A DNA stretch of 64,000 nucleotides from Alistipes communis (GCF_006542665.1 NZ_AP019735.1:1612001-1676000); one strand, 5' to 3'. Counted from the stretch's first letter, positions 23,941 through 32,361 are shown. Made by a program: numbers and translations. The notes: generated by a model not told the origin, from the sequence alone.

Positions 23941-24183
23941 ATGTCTAATAAGGAGAATCTTTTATTACGCATCAAGGCGGTGCAGGCGCTGGATCAATTG
24001 TATTACCAGAAAGGCGAGCACCTCTATTCGCATCGTCGCGTCTGGCGGAATCACGCCCGTCGGATCTTCGGTATCAACTATACGACTTACGCCAGTTATC
24101 TTCGCCGCGACGTCTCGCATCTGCCCGATCAGCCGGAGGTGGCCGAGACGGTTCGCCGTCTGGATGAAATCCTCAATAAGTAG
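23941..24183 (+). CDS. Small basic protein, 80 residues, unknown
   Basis: An 80-residue hydrophilic, helical protein (MSNKENLLLRIKAVQALDQLYYQKGEHLYSH... in outline) with a basic middle (RRVWRNHARRIFG) and YTTYASYLRRDV, then an acidic C-terminal helix. It is monocistronic, between two terminators and with its own promoter-like signal, which supports it being real. The tyrosine/arginine-rich helix with TTYASYLRR could resemble a small helix-turn-helix or regulatory protein, but I do not recognise a family and no DNA-binding fold can be assigned with confidence. Confidence 0.75.
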   Translation: MSNKENLLLRIKAVQALDQLYYQKGEHLYSHRRVWRNHARRIFGINYTTYASYLRRDVSHLPDQPEVAETVRRLDEILNK

Positions 24184-24349
24184 AATTCGGCGGGGCGAAA
24201 CGGGTGAAGCGTATCCGGCGGATGCGTCGTGACGCGATATGCCGGTTCGCCCCGTACGTTTTCCGGTCGTGCGTCCCGTGAGGTTTTCGGCCGCCGGCCG
24301 GTTTCGGAATCCGTGCCTTGCCGGTCTCCGTTCGGATATCGTCGCTGAA

Positions 24350-24396
24350 AAAGAGAGCGGAACTCCCCGTTATCGGGAGAGTTCCGCTCTCTTTCG
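24350..24396 (-). terminator. Terminator of the S46 peptidase gene
   Basis: AAAGAGAGCGGAACTC (24350-24365) is complementary to GAGTTCCGCTCTCTTT, with an inner CCCG-CGGG extension. Read on the minus strand the stem is followed by TTTTTC. It is about 20 bases after the peptidase stop. The remaining bases 24184-24349 show no gene. Confidence 0.85.
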
Positions 24397-24413
24397 GCAC
24401 TGTCCGCCGCGCG

Positions 24414-26522
24414 TTAACGCAGCTCCATCTCCTTCAACAAGTATTCCGCTCCTCCGATGCGGTCGATCGTGAAGAGCACGTAATGGATGTCGACGGCGAT
24501 ATTGCGGCAGATCGCGGGGTCGAATTGCAGGTCGCTCATCGTCGAACGCCACGTGCGGTCGAAATTGATGCCCACCAGTTCGCCGTCGGCGTTGACGACC
24601 GGCGAACCGGAGTTGCCGCCCGTGGTGTGGTTCGTCGCCAGGAAGCAGACGGGGACGGTCACGCCGCCGTCGGCCGTCGGGATGCTCCAGCGTCCGTAAT
24701 CCTTCGCGGCGTGGCAGGCGCGCAGCCGCTGGGGGATGTCGTAGTCGTAGACCGTCGGGTCGTCCTTGGCGATGATGCCGTCGAGCGTCGTCAGCGGACG
24801 GTGGTAGACGGCATCGGCATACCAGTAGCCCGCCACCTGCCCGTAGGCCACGCGCAGCGTGAGGTTGGCGTCGGGGTAGAAGGGGCGTTCGCGGTCGAAT
24901 TCGCGCAGCGCCTTCATGTAGGGGCGGTACCAACGTTCGACGACGGGCAGATTGCTCAGGTTGCGGGGGATGCGTCCGCGGTCGAAGATGCCGACCAGAT
25001 GCAGCACCGGTTCGCGTTGCAGCGCGGCGCGCAGTGCCGCCGTGTCGCGCAGCAGCGGTTCGACGGCATCGAACCGCACGATCGCCGAGGCGTCGAACAG
25101 GCGGGCGGCATACCCTTCGACGCCTTTGCAGCGCGTCGTTTCGGCCGTGTAGGCCTCCGGCAGCGGCCGGGGATAGTACTGTTCCAGCCCGCGCAGCATC
25201 TCGACGGCCACGCGGCGGTCGATCGCGGGATCGTAGTCGCGATAGAGTTTGGCGATCCGCTCGGCGAGCGCCTCCGAAGGTTTGGCGGCGTATTGCTTCA
25301 ATGCGGCGGCCAGCGTCGCCAGCTCGATCCCCTTCACGCTCTCGTTGCACAGCTCTTGGAGGTAATAGCCTTCGGTCGCGCTGCGGTAGGCCGCGCGGAG
25401 CGAGTCGAGCAGATACGCGTATTCGGGGCGGTCGGCCGCCCAGCGGGCGAATGCGGCTTCGTAGGCCTTCTTCTGCGCCACCGTGCCGAGCCGTTGCAGC
25501 CCCAGCAGCTCGCCCTGCCATTTTTTCCATGCGTTGGCGATCGAAGCGTGTTTGGCGGCGTAGCGGATGCGGGTCGCCGCGTCGGCCTCCTGCGCCGCCG
25601 AGATGATTTCCAGCCGTCGTGTGCGCAGGTCGATCTTCATCGGGTCCGACCGTTCGACGACATAGGCCACGGCGTCGGCCGTGACGTACTGCTGGGTGTT
25701 GCCCGGAAAACCGTAGATCATCGTGAAGTCGCCCTCGCGGATTCCCTTCGTCGAGACGGGGAAGTAGCGCGCAGGGCGGTAGGGTACGTTTTCGCGGCTG
25801 AATTTCGCCGGTCGGTTCTCGCGGTCGGCATAGATGCGGAAGAGCGAGAAGTCGCCCGTATGGCGCGGCCACATCCAGTTGTCGGTATCGCCGCCGAACT
25901 TGCCGATCGACGAGGGAGGCGCCCCGACCAGCCGCACGTCGTCGAACTGCTCGTAGACGAAGAGGAACTGTTGGTTGCCGTAATACATCTGCTCGATCGC
26001 CGTGCGGTAACGTCCCTTTTCGGCGGCCTCCTCGCAGATCTTTTCGGCGGTTTCGCCCGCCGCCAGGCGGTCGGTCACCTCTTCCATGCGCACCAGCCGC
26101 CGCACCCACAGCCCCTCGTTGGGCAGCTCTTCCGAGCGGTCGCGCGCCCAGAATCCGTGGGTCAGGTAGTCGTGTTCGACGGTCGAATGGCCCTGTATGG
26201 CGCCGTAACCGCAGTGGTGGTTGGTCACGAGCAATCCTTCGGGCGAGATCAGCTCGCCCGTGCAGCCGCCGTTGAAGAGCACGACGGCGTCCTTCATCGA
26301 CGCTTCGTTGACGGAGTAGATGTCTTCGGCCGTGAGGCGGAATCCCTTGGCGCGCATGTCGTCGATCCGTTCGCCGATCAGGCTCGGCAGCCACATCCCC
26401 TCGTCGGCGCGGGCCTTCGGGGCGGCGATTGCCGTCAACGCCGTCAGCAGGATCGCCGCTGCGATTCGCGGCATACGACAGGGGCGCTTCCGGCGGGAGG
26501 TGGGGTTGAGAGGTCTTTTCAT
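24414..26522 (-). CDS. S46-family dipeptidyl-peptidase (DPP7/DPP11-like)
   Basis: Periplasmic or surface serine peptidase that removes dipeptides from oligopeptides, a key nutrient route in asaccharolytic Bacteroidota. The 702-residue protein has a basic start, signal peptide (AAAILLTALTAIAAPKARA) and mature DEGMWLPSLIG, the usual S46 N-terminus. The catalytic histidine lies in TNHHCGYGAIQ (residues 100-110) and the serine in GGNSGSP (serine about 640), followed by GINFDRTW and VDIHYVLFTID. Length matches the family. Whether it prefers hydrophobic (DPP7) or acidic (DPP11) residues cannot be settled by eye. A second ATG at 26474 would shorten the signal peptide and is equally likely. Confidence 0.92.
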   Translation of the reverse strand: MKRPLNPTSRRKRPCRMPRIAAAILLTALTAIAAPKARADEGMWLPSLIGERIDDMRAKGFRLTAEDIYSVNEASMKDAVVLFNGGCTGELISPEGLLVTNHHCGYGAIQGHSTVEHDYLTHGFWARDRSEELPNEGLWVRRLVRMEEVTDRLAAGETAEKICEEAAEKGRYRTAIEQMYYGNQQFLFVYEQFDDVRLVGAPPSSIGKFGGDTDNWMWPRHTGDFSLFRIYADRENRPAKFSRENVPYRPARYFPVSTKGIREGDFTMIYGFPGNTQQYVTADAVAYVVERSDPMKIDLRTRRLEIISAAQEADAATRIRYAAKHASIANAWKKWQGELLGLQRLGTVAQKKAYEAAFARWAADRPEYAYLLDSLRAAYRSATEGYYLQELCNESVKGIELATLAAALKQYAAKPSEALAERIAKLYRDYDPAIDRRVAVEMLRGLEQYYPRPLPEAYTAETTRCKGVEGYAARLFDASAIVRFDAVEPLLRDTAALRAALQREPVLHLVGIFDRGRIPRNLSNLPVVERWYRPYMKALREFDRERPFYPDANLTLRVAYGQVAGYWYADAVYHRPLTTLDGIIAKDDPTVYDYDIPQRLRACHAAKDYGRWSIPTADGGVTVPVCFLATNHTTGGNSGSPVVNADGELVGINFDRTWRSTMSDLQFDPAICRNIAVDIHYVLFTIDRIGGAEYLLKEMELR

Positions 26523-26577
26523 GATTATACGATCGTTTGATTTTTGTCGGTTTGCGGCAGGGCGGATGGCCGCAGCA

Positions 26578-27183
26578 TCAGCCGGCCTGCTGGGAGAGGA
26601 ACCGGTCGAGCTCGACGTAGAGCCGCTGGACGGGCAGTCCCATGACGTTGTAGAACGAACCGTTGATGCTTTCGATGGCCACGTAGCCGATCCACTCCTG
26701 GATGCCGTAGCCGCCCGCCTTGTCGAAGGGGCGGAAGCGGTCGACGTAGTAGGCGATCTCCTCGTCCGCGAGCGCGCGGAAGCGCACGGCGGTGGTGACG
26801 GCGAAGCTGTAACGCCGCTGTACGGTGCGCAGCGTCACGCCCGTGGTGACGAAATGCTCGGCGCCCGACAGGCGGTGCAGCATCCCGACGGCCTCGTCGC
26901 GGTCGTGCGGCTTGCCGAGAATCCCGCCGGCGGCCACGACCACCGTGTCGGCCGTCAGGAGGATGTCGTTCGCGGCGAGCGGTTCGGGATAGGCGTCGCT
27001 TTTGAGTTGCGACAGGAAGAGCGGCACGTCGTGCGGCGGCAGTCCCGCGGGGTAGCGTTCTTCGACTTCGTAGCGGTCGATGAGCGTGTAGTCGAGTCCG
27101 CAGTCGCGCAGCAACTGCTGCCGCCGCGGCGAGTGCGAGGCCAGCAGCAGCCGGTAGGGGCGTAGTTTTTCTTGGAGGATCAT
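26578..27183 (-). CDS. maf: Maf-family nucleoside triphosphate pyrophosphatase
   Basis: Maf proteins hydrolyse non-canonical or modified nucleoside triphosphates (dTTP, UTP or methylated forms), a house-cleaning role. The 201-residue product begins RLLLASHSPRRQQLLRDCGL, the Maf signature near residues 10-29, and has ILLTADTVVVAAGGILGKPHDRDEAVGML, with the catalytic aspartate in TADT, plus YYVDRFRPFDKAGGYGIQ and IESINGSFYNVMGLPVQRL. Everything expected is present. It starts 4 bases after the stop of the FAH-family gene, so both are in one transcript. Confidence 0.93.
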   Translation of the reverse strand: MILQEKLRPYRLLLASHSPRRQQLLRDCGLDYTLIDRYEVEERYPAGLPPHDVPLFLSQLKSDAYPEPLAANDILLTADTVVVAAGGILGKPHDRDEAVGMLHRLSGAEHFVTTGVTLRTVQRRYSFAVTTAVRFRALADEEIAYYVDRFRPFDKAGGYGIQEWIGYVAIESINGSFYNVMGLPVQRLYVELDRFLSQQAG

Positions 27184-27187
27184 GGGA

Positions 27188-27805
27188 TCAGCGTATTTCG
27201 AAATTCAACAGTTCGCGTCCTTCGAGCGTGGCGCGCAGCACGTCTCCCCGTTCGACGGGGCCTGCGCCCGCCGGCGTGCCGGTGAAAAACAGGTCGCCCG
27301 TGCGGTAGGTGATGTAGCGCGAGACGTGGCTCAGCAGTTCGTCCACCCCGAAGATCATGTCGCCCGTATACCCTCGTTGCCGTACCTCGCCGTTGATTTC
27401 GAGCGTGAAGTGCAGCTGCCGGATGTCGCCCAGCTCGGCGACGGGGACGAACTGCGGCGCCACGGCGGCCGAGTAGTCGAATCCTTTGGCACGCTCCCAC
27501 GGCCATCCGTTGGCGATCGCCTCGCGTTGGAGGTCGCGCGCCGTGAAGTCGATGCCCAGTCCGACTTCGGCGTAGAGACGGTGGGCGAAGCGTGGCGCGA
27601 TGTGGCGCGCCAGTCGGTCGATGCGCACGACCAGTTCGCATTCGTAGTGCACCTCCTGCGTGAAGTCGGGGATGTAGAAGGGGTCGTTGTTGCGCAGCAG
27701 GGCCGTGTCGGGTTTCAGGAAGAAGAGCGGCTCCGCGGGCAGCGGCCCGCCGTCGAATTCGGCGATGTGGTCGCGGTAGTTGCGGCCGATGCAGATGATC
27801 TTCAT
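27188..27805 (-). CDS. Fumarylacetoacetate hydrolase (FAH) family protein
   Basis: A 205-residue single-domain FAH-family enzyme. Members include oxaloacetate tautomerases and acylpyruvate hydrolases acting on 2-keto acids. MKIICIGRNYRDHIAEF opens the fold, FFLKPDTALL follows, and the metal ligands are in HYECELVVRI (ExE) with a downstream aspartate in YAEVGLGIDFTARDLQ. TGDMIFGVDELLSHVSRYI and GDLFFTGTPAGAGPV are standard. The start at 27805 overlaps the stop of the upstream small membrane protein by 4 bases; the longer frame through that gene is not credible. The exact substrate cannot be told. Confidence 0.88.
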   Translation of the reverse strand: MKIICIGRNYRDHIAEFDGGPLPAEPLFFLKPDTALLRNNDPFYIPDFTQEVHYECELVVRIDRLARHIAPRFAHRLYAEVGLGIDFTARDLQREAIANGWPWERAKGFDYSAAVAPQFVPVAELGDIRQLHFTLEINGEVRQRGYTGDMIFGVDELLSHVSRYITYRTGDLFFTGTPAGAGPVERGDVLRATLEGRELLNFEIR

Positions 27806-28110
27806 GATTTCCGTTTTTTGCATAGCTCGACCGCCGCGGTGAGGCCGATCGCGCCGATGAAGAGGAGGAGTATTCCCAGCACCGTGATCGTCTGCGGTTC
27901 GACGCCCGCGCGAAGCAGCAGCCAGCTGCCGCCTCCGATCACCACCGCCAGCAGCAGCAATCCGCCGGCCCCGATGCGGCGCACGGCGCGCCAGTTCAGT
28001 TCGGGGTTCTCTTCGGGGTTGCCGCTGAGCGTCGAGATCGACTGCGGCCGCAGCCAGAGGATGACGGCGCATATGGCCAGAATAGCCGCGATGACGAGTG
28101 ATTCGGTCAT
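27802..28110 (-). CDS. Small membrane protein (DUF3784-like), copy A
   Basis: A 102-residue protein with three hydrophobic helices: LVIAAILAICAVILWL, GAGGLLLLAVVIGGGSWLLLRAGV and TVLGILLLFIGAIGLTAAVEL, ending in KKRKS. Topology and the loop between helices 1 and 2 resemble DUF3784 proteins, but this is a weak match by eye. The C-terminal half is similar to the next upstream gene (WLLLRAGVEPQTITVLGIL against WLLLHAGITPPTLASVRIG), so the two look like an old tandem duplication. It overlaps the FAH-family gene by 4 bases. Confidence 0.7.
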   Translation of the reverse strand: MTESLVIAAILAICAVILWLRPQSISTLSGNPEENPELNWRAVRRIGAGGLLLLAVVIGGGSWLLLRAGVEPQTITVLGILLLFIGAIGLTAAVELCKKRKS

Positions 28111-28129
28111 GGGTTCAGGGTTTCGGGTG

Positions 28130-28480
28130 TTATTTTCTGCGTTTGCGGCGTTCGATGACCGTGATGATGGCAGCGGCGCCCGCGACGAGAATCCCGATCC
28201 GCACCGAGGCGAGGGTCGGCGGCGTAATCCCCGCGTGGAGAAGCAGCCACGTCGTCAGGGTGATGCCGATGGCCAGCACCGCCATGCCGACGGCCGCCGT
28301 ACGGAGAATCGTGGGGCGCAACCGCCCCTGCTCCGCTCCCTTTCCGGCAGACTCTTTGCCGCCCGTGCGGCCGTTGCGGCGGGGCTTTGCGGCGTTGGCC
28401 GCGTCGAGGCGTGCGGCCCGCAGCGAGGCGAGCAGCGCGAAGGCGCCGAGAATGATGGCGATGATGAGTGTCTCTTTCAT
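28130..28480 (-). CDS. Small membrane protein, copy B (paralogue of copy A)
   Basis: A 116-residue protein starting at 28480 (MKETLIIAIILGAFALLASL), with a basic cytoplasmic loop rich in Arg, Lys and Gly (residues about 30-52), then helices TAAVGMAVLAIGITLTTWLLL and RIGILVAGAAAIITVIE and a basic tail RRKRRK. The helix pair aligns with copy A. The longer open frame to 28714 overlaps lpxB and is rejected. It lies 13 bases downstream of lpxB in the same operon. Function unknown. Confidence 0.65.
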   Translation of the reverse strand: MKETLIIAIILGAFALLASLRAARLDAANAAKPRRNGRTGGKESAGKGAEQGRLRPTILRTAAVGMAVLAIGITLTTWLLLHAGITPPTLASVRIGILVAGAAAIITVIERRKRRK

Positions 28481-28493
28481 GGATCGTTCTGTT

Positions 28494-29648
28494 TTATGCT
28501 TTGCGGTCGCCGTTCGTCGCTCCCTTGCGGAGTTCGGCGACCATGTCGCGGGCGAAGCGGTCGCTGGCACCCGGCCCGCCCATGACGGCGTGCAGTTCGT
28601 CGTAGTCGCCGAGCATCCGCTCGCGTTCGGAGCCGCCCGGCAGGATCGCGCCGAGGGCCCGCTGGGCCTCCGTCGGATCGGCCGACGACTGCACCAGCTC
28701 GCGCACCGCCTCACGGCCGAGGTTGAGGTTCACCAGCGAGATGAAGGGCACTTTCAGCACGTAGGGCCGCAACCATACCTGCCACCATACGGTGCGGTAG
28801 ACGACCACTTCGGGGATGCGCATCAGCGCCGTTTCCAGTGTGGCCGTACCCGAAGTGACCACCGCCGCGACGGAGTTGCGGAGCGTTTCGTAGGTCTGGT
28901 CGACGACCATGCGCACGTCGGTTCCCGCAAGATGGCTGTCGTAGAGCCCGCGGTCGAGCCACGAGACGCCCGTCACCACGAACTGATAGTGCGGAAAACG
29001 GGGCGCCAGCGCGCACATCAGCGGCAGGTTGGCTTCGATTTCGCCGCGGCGGCTGCCCGCCACGAGCGCCACCACGGGTCGTTCGTCCAGTCCGTTCGCA
29101 CGGCCGAACTCCTCGCGCGAGGGGAGCGTCGCCGACCGAGCCGCGATGGCGTCGAGCAGCGGATTCCCCTCGAATACGGGCGTGATGCCGTGGCGGGGGA
29201 AGTAGTTGCGTTCGAAGGGGAAGATGATGTAGAGCCGGTCGACGTACCGGCGGATCGCCTTCACGCGCCATTCGCGCCACGCCCACACTTTCGGGGCGAT
29301 GTAGTAGAAGGTGCGGATGCCGTGCTCCTTGGCGAAGCGCGCCATCTTCATGTTGAAGCCCGGGTAGTCGACGAGGATCAGCACGTCGGGGGCGTAGCGC
29401 AGCACATCTTCGCGGCACTCGCGCAGCTGCCGCGAGATGGTTCCCAGGTTGCGCAGCACGCCCACGATGCCGAAGAACGACGTTTCGCGGTAGTCGCGCA
29501 CCCGATTCTCCGCTCCGCCGACTTCGGCCATGCGGTCGCCGCCCCAGAAACGGAAGCGGGCCGCGGGATCGCTTTTGAGCAATCCCCGCATGAGGTTCGA
29601 TCCGTGCAGGTCGCCCGACGCTTCGCCGGCGATGAGGTAGTACTTCAT
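28494..29648 (-). CDS. lpxB: Lipid-A-disaccharide synthase
   Basis: LpxB joins UDP-2,3-diacylglucosamine and lipid X to make the lipid A disaccharide at the inner face of the cytoplasmic membrane. The 384-residue protein has the canonical start KYYLIAGEASGDLHGSNLM, VLILVDYPGFNMKMARFAK, YYIAPKVWAWREWRVKAI, the FPFERNYF segment, ALVAGSRRGEIEANLPLM, VTSGTATLETALM and FISLVNLNLGREAVRELVQ. It belongs to glycosyltransferase family 19. Order trmD-lpxB with 6 bases between them suggests co-transcription. Confidence 0.96.
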   Translation of the reverse strand: MKYYLIAGEASGDLHGSNLMRGLLKSDPAARFRFWGGDRMAEVGGAENRVRDYRETSFFGIVGVLRNLGTISRQLRECREDVLRYAPDVLILVDYPGFNMKMARFAKEHGIRTFYYIAPKVWAWREWRVKAIRRYVDRLYIIFPFERNYFPRHGITPVFEGNPLLDAIAARSATLPSREEFGRANGLDERPVVALVAGSRRGEIEANLPLMCALAPRFPHYQFVVTGVSWLDRGLYDSHLAGTDVRMVVDQTYETLRNSVAAVVTSGTATLETALMRIPEVVVYRTVWWQVWLRPYVLKVPFISLVNLNLGREAVRELVQSSADPTEAQRALGAILPGGSERERMLGDYDELHAVMGGPGASDRFARDMVAELRKGATNGDRKA

Positions 29649-29654
29649 GGCATG

Positions 29655-30338
29655 TCAGTTTTTATCGTCCAGCAGGTCGGGGCGCAGCCGTCGGGTGCGC
29701 TCCCACGACTGTTCGTCCTGCCATGCCTCGATCTCGGCGAAGTTGCCCGACAGCAGCACGTCGGGGACGCGCCAGCCGCGGAATTCGGCCGGCCGCGTGT
29801 AGACGGGCGGCGCCAGCAGGTTGTCCTGGAAGCAGTCCGTGAGCGCCGACGACTCGTCGCCGATGGCGCCCGGCAGCAGCCGTACCACCGAGTCGGCGAT
29901 CACGCAGGCAGCCAGTTCGCCGCCCGTGAGCACGTAGTCGCCGATCGAGATTTCGCGCGTAATGAGGTGTTCGCGGATGCGGTGGTCGATCCCCTTGTAG
30001 TGGCCGCACAGCACGATGATGTTTTCGAGCGTTGACAGGCGGTTGGCCTCGTGCTGGTCGTAGCGCACGCCGTCGGGCGAGGTGTAGACGATCTCGTCGT
30101 AGCGGCGTTCGGCTTGGAGTTTCTCCACCAGTTCGAAGACCGGTTCGGGCTTCATCACCATGCCCGCTTCGCCGCCGAAGGGGTAGTCGTCGGTGGTTTT
30201 CCGTTTGTCGTGGGCGTAGTCGTGGAGATTGTGGACGACGATCTCCACCAACCCCTTCTCCTGCGCCCGTTTGAGAATCGATTCGTTGAGCGGCGAGCGG
30301 AGCAGTTCGGGGACTACGGTCAGTATGTCGATACGCAT
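29655..30338 (-). CDS. trmD: tRNA (guanine-N1-)-methyltransferase TrmD
   Basis: TrmD methylates G37 of tRNAs next to the anticodon using SAM, preventing frameshifting. The 227-residue protein belongs to the SPOUT class with a trefoil knot: MRIDILTVVPELL, DDYPFGGEAGMVMKPEPV, IIVLCGHYKGIDHRIREHL and the SAM-binding knot EISIGDYVLTGGELAACV. GDESSALTDCFQDNLLAPPVYTRP is the substrate-binding stretch and includes the catalytic aspartate region. Standard length. It sits between an FkbM-type methyltransferase and lpxB. Confidence 0.96.
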   Translation of the reverse strand: MRIDILTVVPELLRSPLNESILKRAQEKGLVEIVVHNLHDYAHDKRKTTDDYPFGGEAGMVMKPEPVFELVEKLQAERRYDEIVYTSPDGVRYDQHEANRLSTLENIIVLCGHYKGIDHRIREHLITREISIGDYVLTGGELAACVIADSVVRLLPGAIGDESSALTDCFQDNLLAPPVYTRPAEFRGWRVPDVLLSGNFAEIEAWQDEQSWERTRRLRPDLLDDKN

Positions 30339-30349
30339 GGCTTTGGCAA

Positions 30350-31087
30350 TTAACGTTTTTTCTTCGGTCGGAAGATGATGTCCTTTTTACTTCCGGCTCG
30401 CAGCGGAATCTCCTGCCCGCGGTGGAGCGTGTAGGCGTCGTAACCGAGTTCGGTGAAAAGCGCGACGATGCGGTCGCGGTTCTCGCCGCCCGTCTCGATG
30501 AGCACCGTGGGGCGGAATCGTTCCAGCAGCGGCCGCATCTCCTCCATGATGACGACTTCGTAGCCTTCGACGTCGCATTTGATGAAGTCGATGCGCGTGA
30601 GGTGGCCGAACAGCTCGCTGCCGCGCCGCATCTCGGCGGTGAACTCCACGTCGGCCTCGGCGCCCGCCTCCATCACGAAATTCTGTCCCGTGCCGAAGTA
30701 GCCGCCCGTGCGGACGGTGGCGTTGCCCATGCGGATCTCGCCCTCGGCGGCGCCGAGCGCATAGGGCAGGATGTCGACGTTGCCGCAGCCGCTCAGGTTG
30801 CGTTCCAGCACCCGACGGATCGGCGCCACGGGTTCCACGGCGTAGACGTGGCCGTTGCGGCCGGCGATGCGCGACATCAGGCGGGCGTAGTAGCCGAGGT
30901 TGGCGCCGATGTCGATGGCCAGATCGCCCGCCCGCATCAGGCGGTCGAGGTGGAACGTATATTCCGTGGCCGGCGCGTGGCGCCCGATACCCAGCCGGTG
31001 CGACAGAAAGAACATCGCGCTCACCGTTTGCAGGTAGCCGCCCAGCGGCAGAATCCGGTAGAGAAGTTTGTGCAGCAGTCTGTTCAT
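30350..31087 (-). CDS. FkbM-family SAM-dependent methyltransferase
   Basis: A 245-residue class I methyltransferase. The SAM-binding loop is DLAIDIGANLGYYARLM (residues about 56-72), followed by YAVEPVAPIRRVLERNL, the acidic residue that holds the ribose. IDFIKCDVEGYEVVIMEEM carries the FkbM motif, and FRPTVLIETGGENRD completes the fold. Such enzymes O-methylate sugars or small molecules; in this envelope-gene setting a glycan substrate is possible but not shown. A basic N-terminal segment precedes the domain. Eleven bases separate it from trmD. Confidence 0.85.
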   Translation of the reverse strand: MNRLLHKLLYRILPLGGYLQTVSAMFFLSHRLGIGRHAPATEYTFHLDRLMRAGDLAIDIGANLGYYARLMSRIAGRNGHVYAVEPVAPIRRVLERNLSGCGNVDILPYALGAAEGEIRMGNATVRTGGYFGTGQNFVMEAGAEADVEFTAEMRRGSELFGHLTRIDFIKCDVEGYEVVIMEEMRPLLERFRPTVLIETGGENRDRIVALFTELGYDAYTLHRGQEIPLRAGSKKDIIFRPKKKR

Positions 31088-31102
31088 TTCGGACGACGGG
31101 CC

Positions 31103-31771
31103 TTAGTTGTCGTAATTCACCTGCCCGTTGAGCACCTCCACGACGAAGGGGTTGTAGAGGCTCTCGTGGCCGATCGTGGTCGATTCGCCGTGTCCGGGGT
31201 AGACCTCCGTTTCGTCGCCCAGCGGGATGAGCCGTTCGAGGATCGAACGCATGATCCACGAGTAGTCCCCGCCCGGCAGGTCGGTGCGGCCGATCGACTC
31301 GCGGAAGAGCGTGTCGCCCGTGAAGACGGCCTTCACCTGCGGCGCGTAGAGCGACACATGGCCCGGCGTATGGCCGGGCGTGGGAATGATTTTCAAGGCG
31401 GTGTGGCCGAAACGCACCTCGTCGGTCGTATCGAGGTCGAGGTCGATCGAGGGCATGGCGCCAACCTTCACGCCGAAGATCGAACTGCCCGGTGCGGCGT
31501 TGTCCAGCAGGAACTTGTCCTTGCCCGAGAGGGCGAAGGGGATGCCGTAGGTATCTTTGAGAAACTGCACGCCCAGCGTATGGTCGAAGTGCCCGTGGGT
31601 GTTGACCGCCATGCGGGGGTGCAGCCCGCGCGAGTCGATGAACTCTTTGAGCCGGGCGTTCTCGCGCTCGTCGGAGTTGCCGGCGTCGACGACGATGCAC
31701 TCGTTCGTGTCGTCCCACACCACGTAGGTGTTTTCGCAGATCGGATTGAATTGCAGCGATGCTACTTTCAT
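31103..31771 (-). CDS. Metallo-beta-lactamase-fold hydrolase (glyoxalase II-like)
   Basis: A 222-residue metallo-hydrolase. Zinc ligands are in NTHGHFDHTLG (HxHxDH), PGHTPGHVSLY, the bridging aspartate in AVFTGDTLFRESIGRTDL and the last histidine in VYPGHGEST. The start LQFNPICENTYVVWDDTNECIVVDAGNS is standard. This type covers glyoxalase II-like thioesterases and persulfide dioxygenases; the absence of the longer glyoxalase II C-terminal helical domain makes the precise reaction uncertain. It heads the minus-strand operon that runs through FkbM, trmD and lpxB to maf. Confidence 0.88.
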   Translation of the reverse strand: MKVASLQFNPICENTYVVWDDTNECIVVDAGNSDERENARLKEFIDSRGLHPRMAVNTHGHFDHTLGVQFLKDTYGIPFALSGKDKFLLDNAAPGSSIFGVKVGAMPSIDLDLDTTDEVRFGHTALKIIPTPGHTPGHVSLYAPQVKAVFTGDTLFRESIGRTDLPGGDYSWIMRSILERLIPLGDETEVYPGHGESTTIGHESLYNPFVVEVLNGQVNYDN

Positions 31772-31792
31772 ATCATGTGAAGTCTATTTGTA

Positions 31793-31800
31793 CAAAGGTA
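31793..31800 (-). promoter_or_regulatory. -7 box of the metallo-hydrolase-led operon
   Basis: TACCTTTG on the minus strand, 21 bases upstream of the start codon. No TTTG -33 is at standard distance. Confidence 0.6.
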
Positions 31801-31850
31801 CATCTTTTCGCAGAGATTTGAAAGCGGCGGCTGCGAATTGTCGATCACTT

Positions 31851-31875
31851 TCGTGTTCGTTTTCTCGCCTCGGCA
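31851..31875 (-). repeat. 25-bp direct repeat, copy 1
   Basis: TCGTGTTCGTTTTCTCGCCTC and its next four bases GGCA recur without change at 32204-32228. It lies about 50 bases upstream of the -7 box of the metallo-hydrolase gene. Confidence 0.85.
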
Positions 31876-32069
31876 TAGTCCGCAAATCCGGTGCAGAACG
31901 AAAATCAGGTCGCGCGGAGCGCACCGTCATTCCGTAGTGCGAAAAATCGGGAAGAAGAGACGACGACGGTGGCGCCGTCGAAAACGCGGGCGCGAGCTTG
32001 TCCGCGTAGCGTTTTAGGCGCAACCGACGGCGGTTCCCCGACTTTTTCGCTCTACGGATGCTTTGGGCG

Positions 32070-32093
32070 CCACCTTTTGGCAGCAAAAGGTGG
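32070..32093. other. Extragenic palindrome in the 590-base spacer 31772-32361
   Basis: CCACCTTTTG (32070-32079), loop GCAG, CAAAAGGTGG (32084-32093), a perfect 10-bp stem. Apart from this hairpin, the two 25-bp repeats, the promoter box near 31.8 kb and the rpmH terminator, I see nothing in the spacer. Open frames across it are Arg/Pro-rich and look non-coding. Confidence 0.6.
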
Positions 32094-32203
32094 TAAAAAC
32101 CGCGCTCCTCGCAAGAACACGCGAACCGCCGGTTCGGGAATTCGCCGACGTTTCTTCGGAAACATTCTTTCTTGTACTTTCGGCTTGATCCCCAAGTTCA
32201 CGA

Positions 32204-32228
32204 TCGTGTTCGTTTTCTCGCCTCGGCA
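32204..32228 (-). repeat. 25-bp direct repeat, copy 2
   Basis: Identical to 31851-31875 and in the same orientation. The bases on one side (cctcggcagagg... ...cctctgcg) can also form a hairpin of AGAGG with CCTCT. Confidence 0.85.
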
Positions 32229-32299
32229 GAGGTTGCAAGCAGCCTCTGCGAAAATGTTCGCAGGGGCGGCGATGTGCGGTTCGGCGAGAGGTGGAAACA

Positions 32300-32337
32300 G
32301 CACAGGCGCTGCAACGGCAATTGCAGCGCCTGTGCTA
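32300..32337 (-). terminator. Terminator-type hairpin downstream of rpmH
   Basis: AGCACAGGCGCTGCAA (32300-32315) and TTGCAGCGCCTGTGCT (32322-32337) form a perfect 16-bp stem with a 6-base loop, 24 bases after the rpmH stop. No strong T-run follows on the minus strand. Confidence 0.8.
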
Positions 32338-32361
32338 TGGCATAGAGATGCCTGCGGACGG

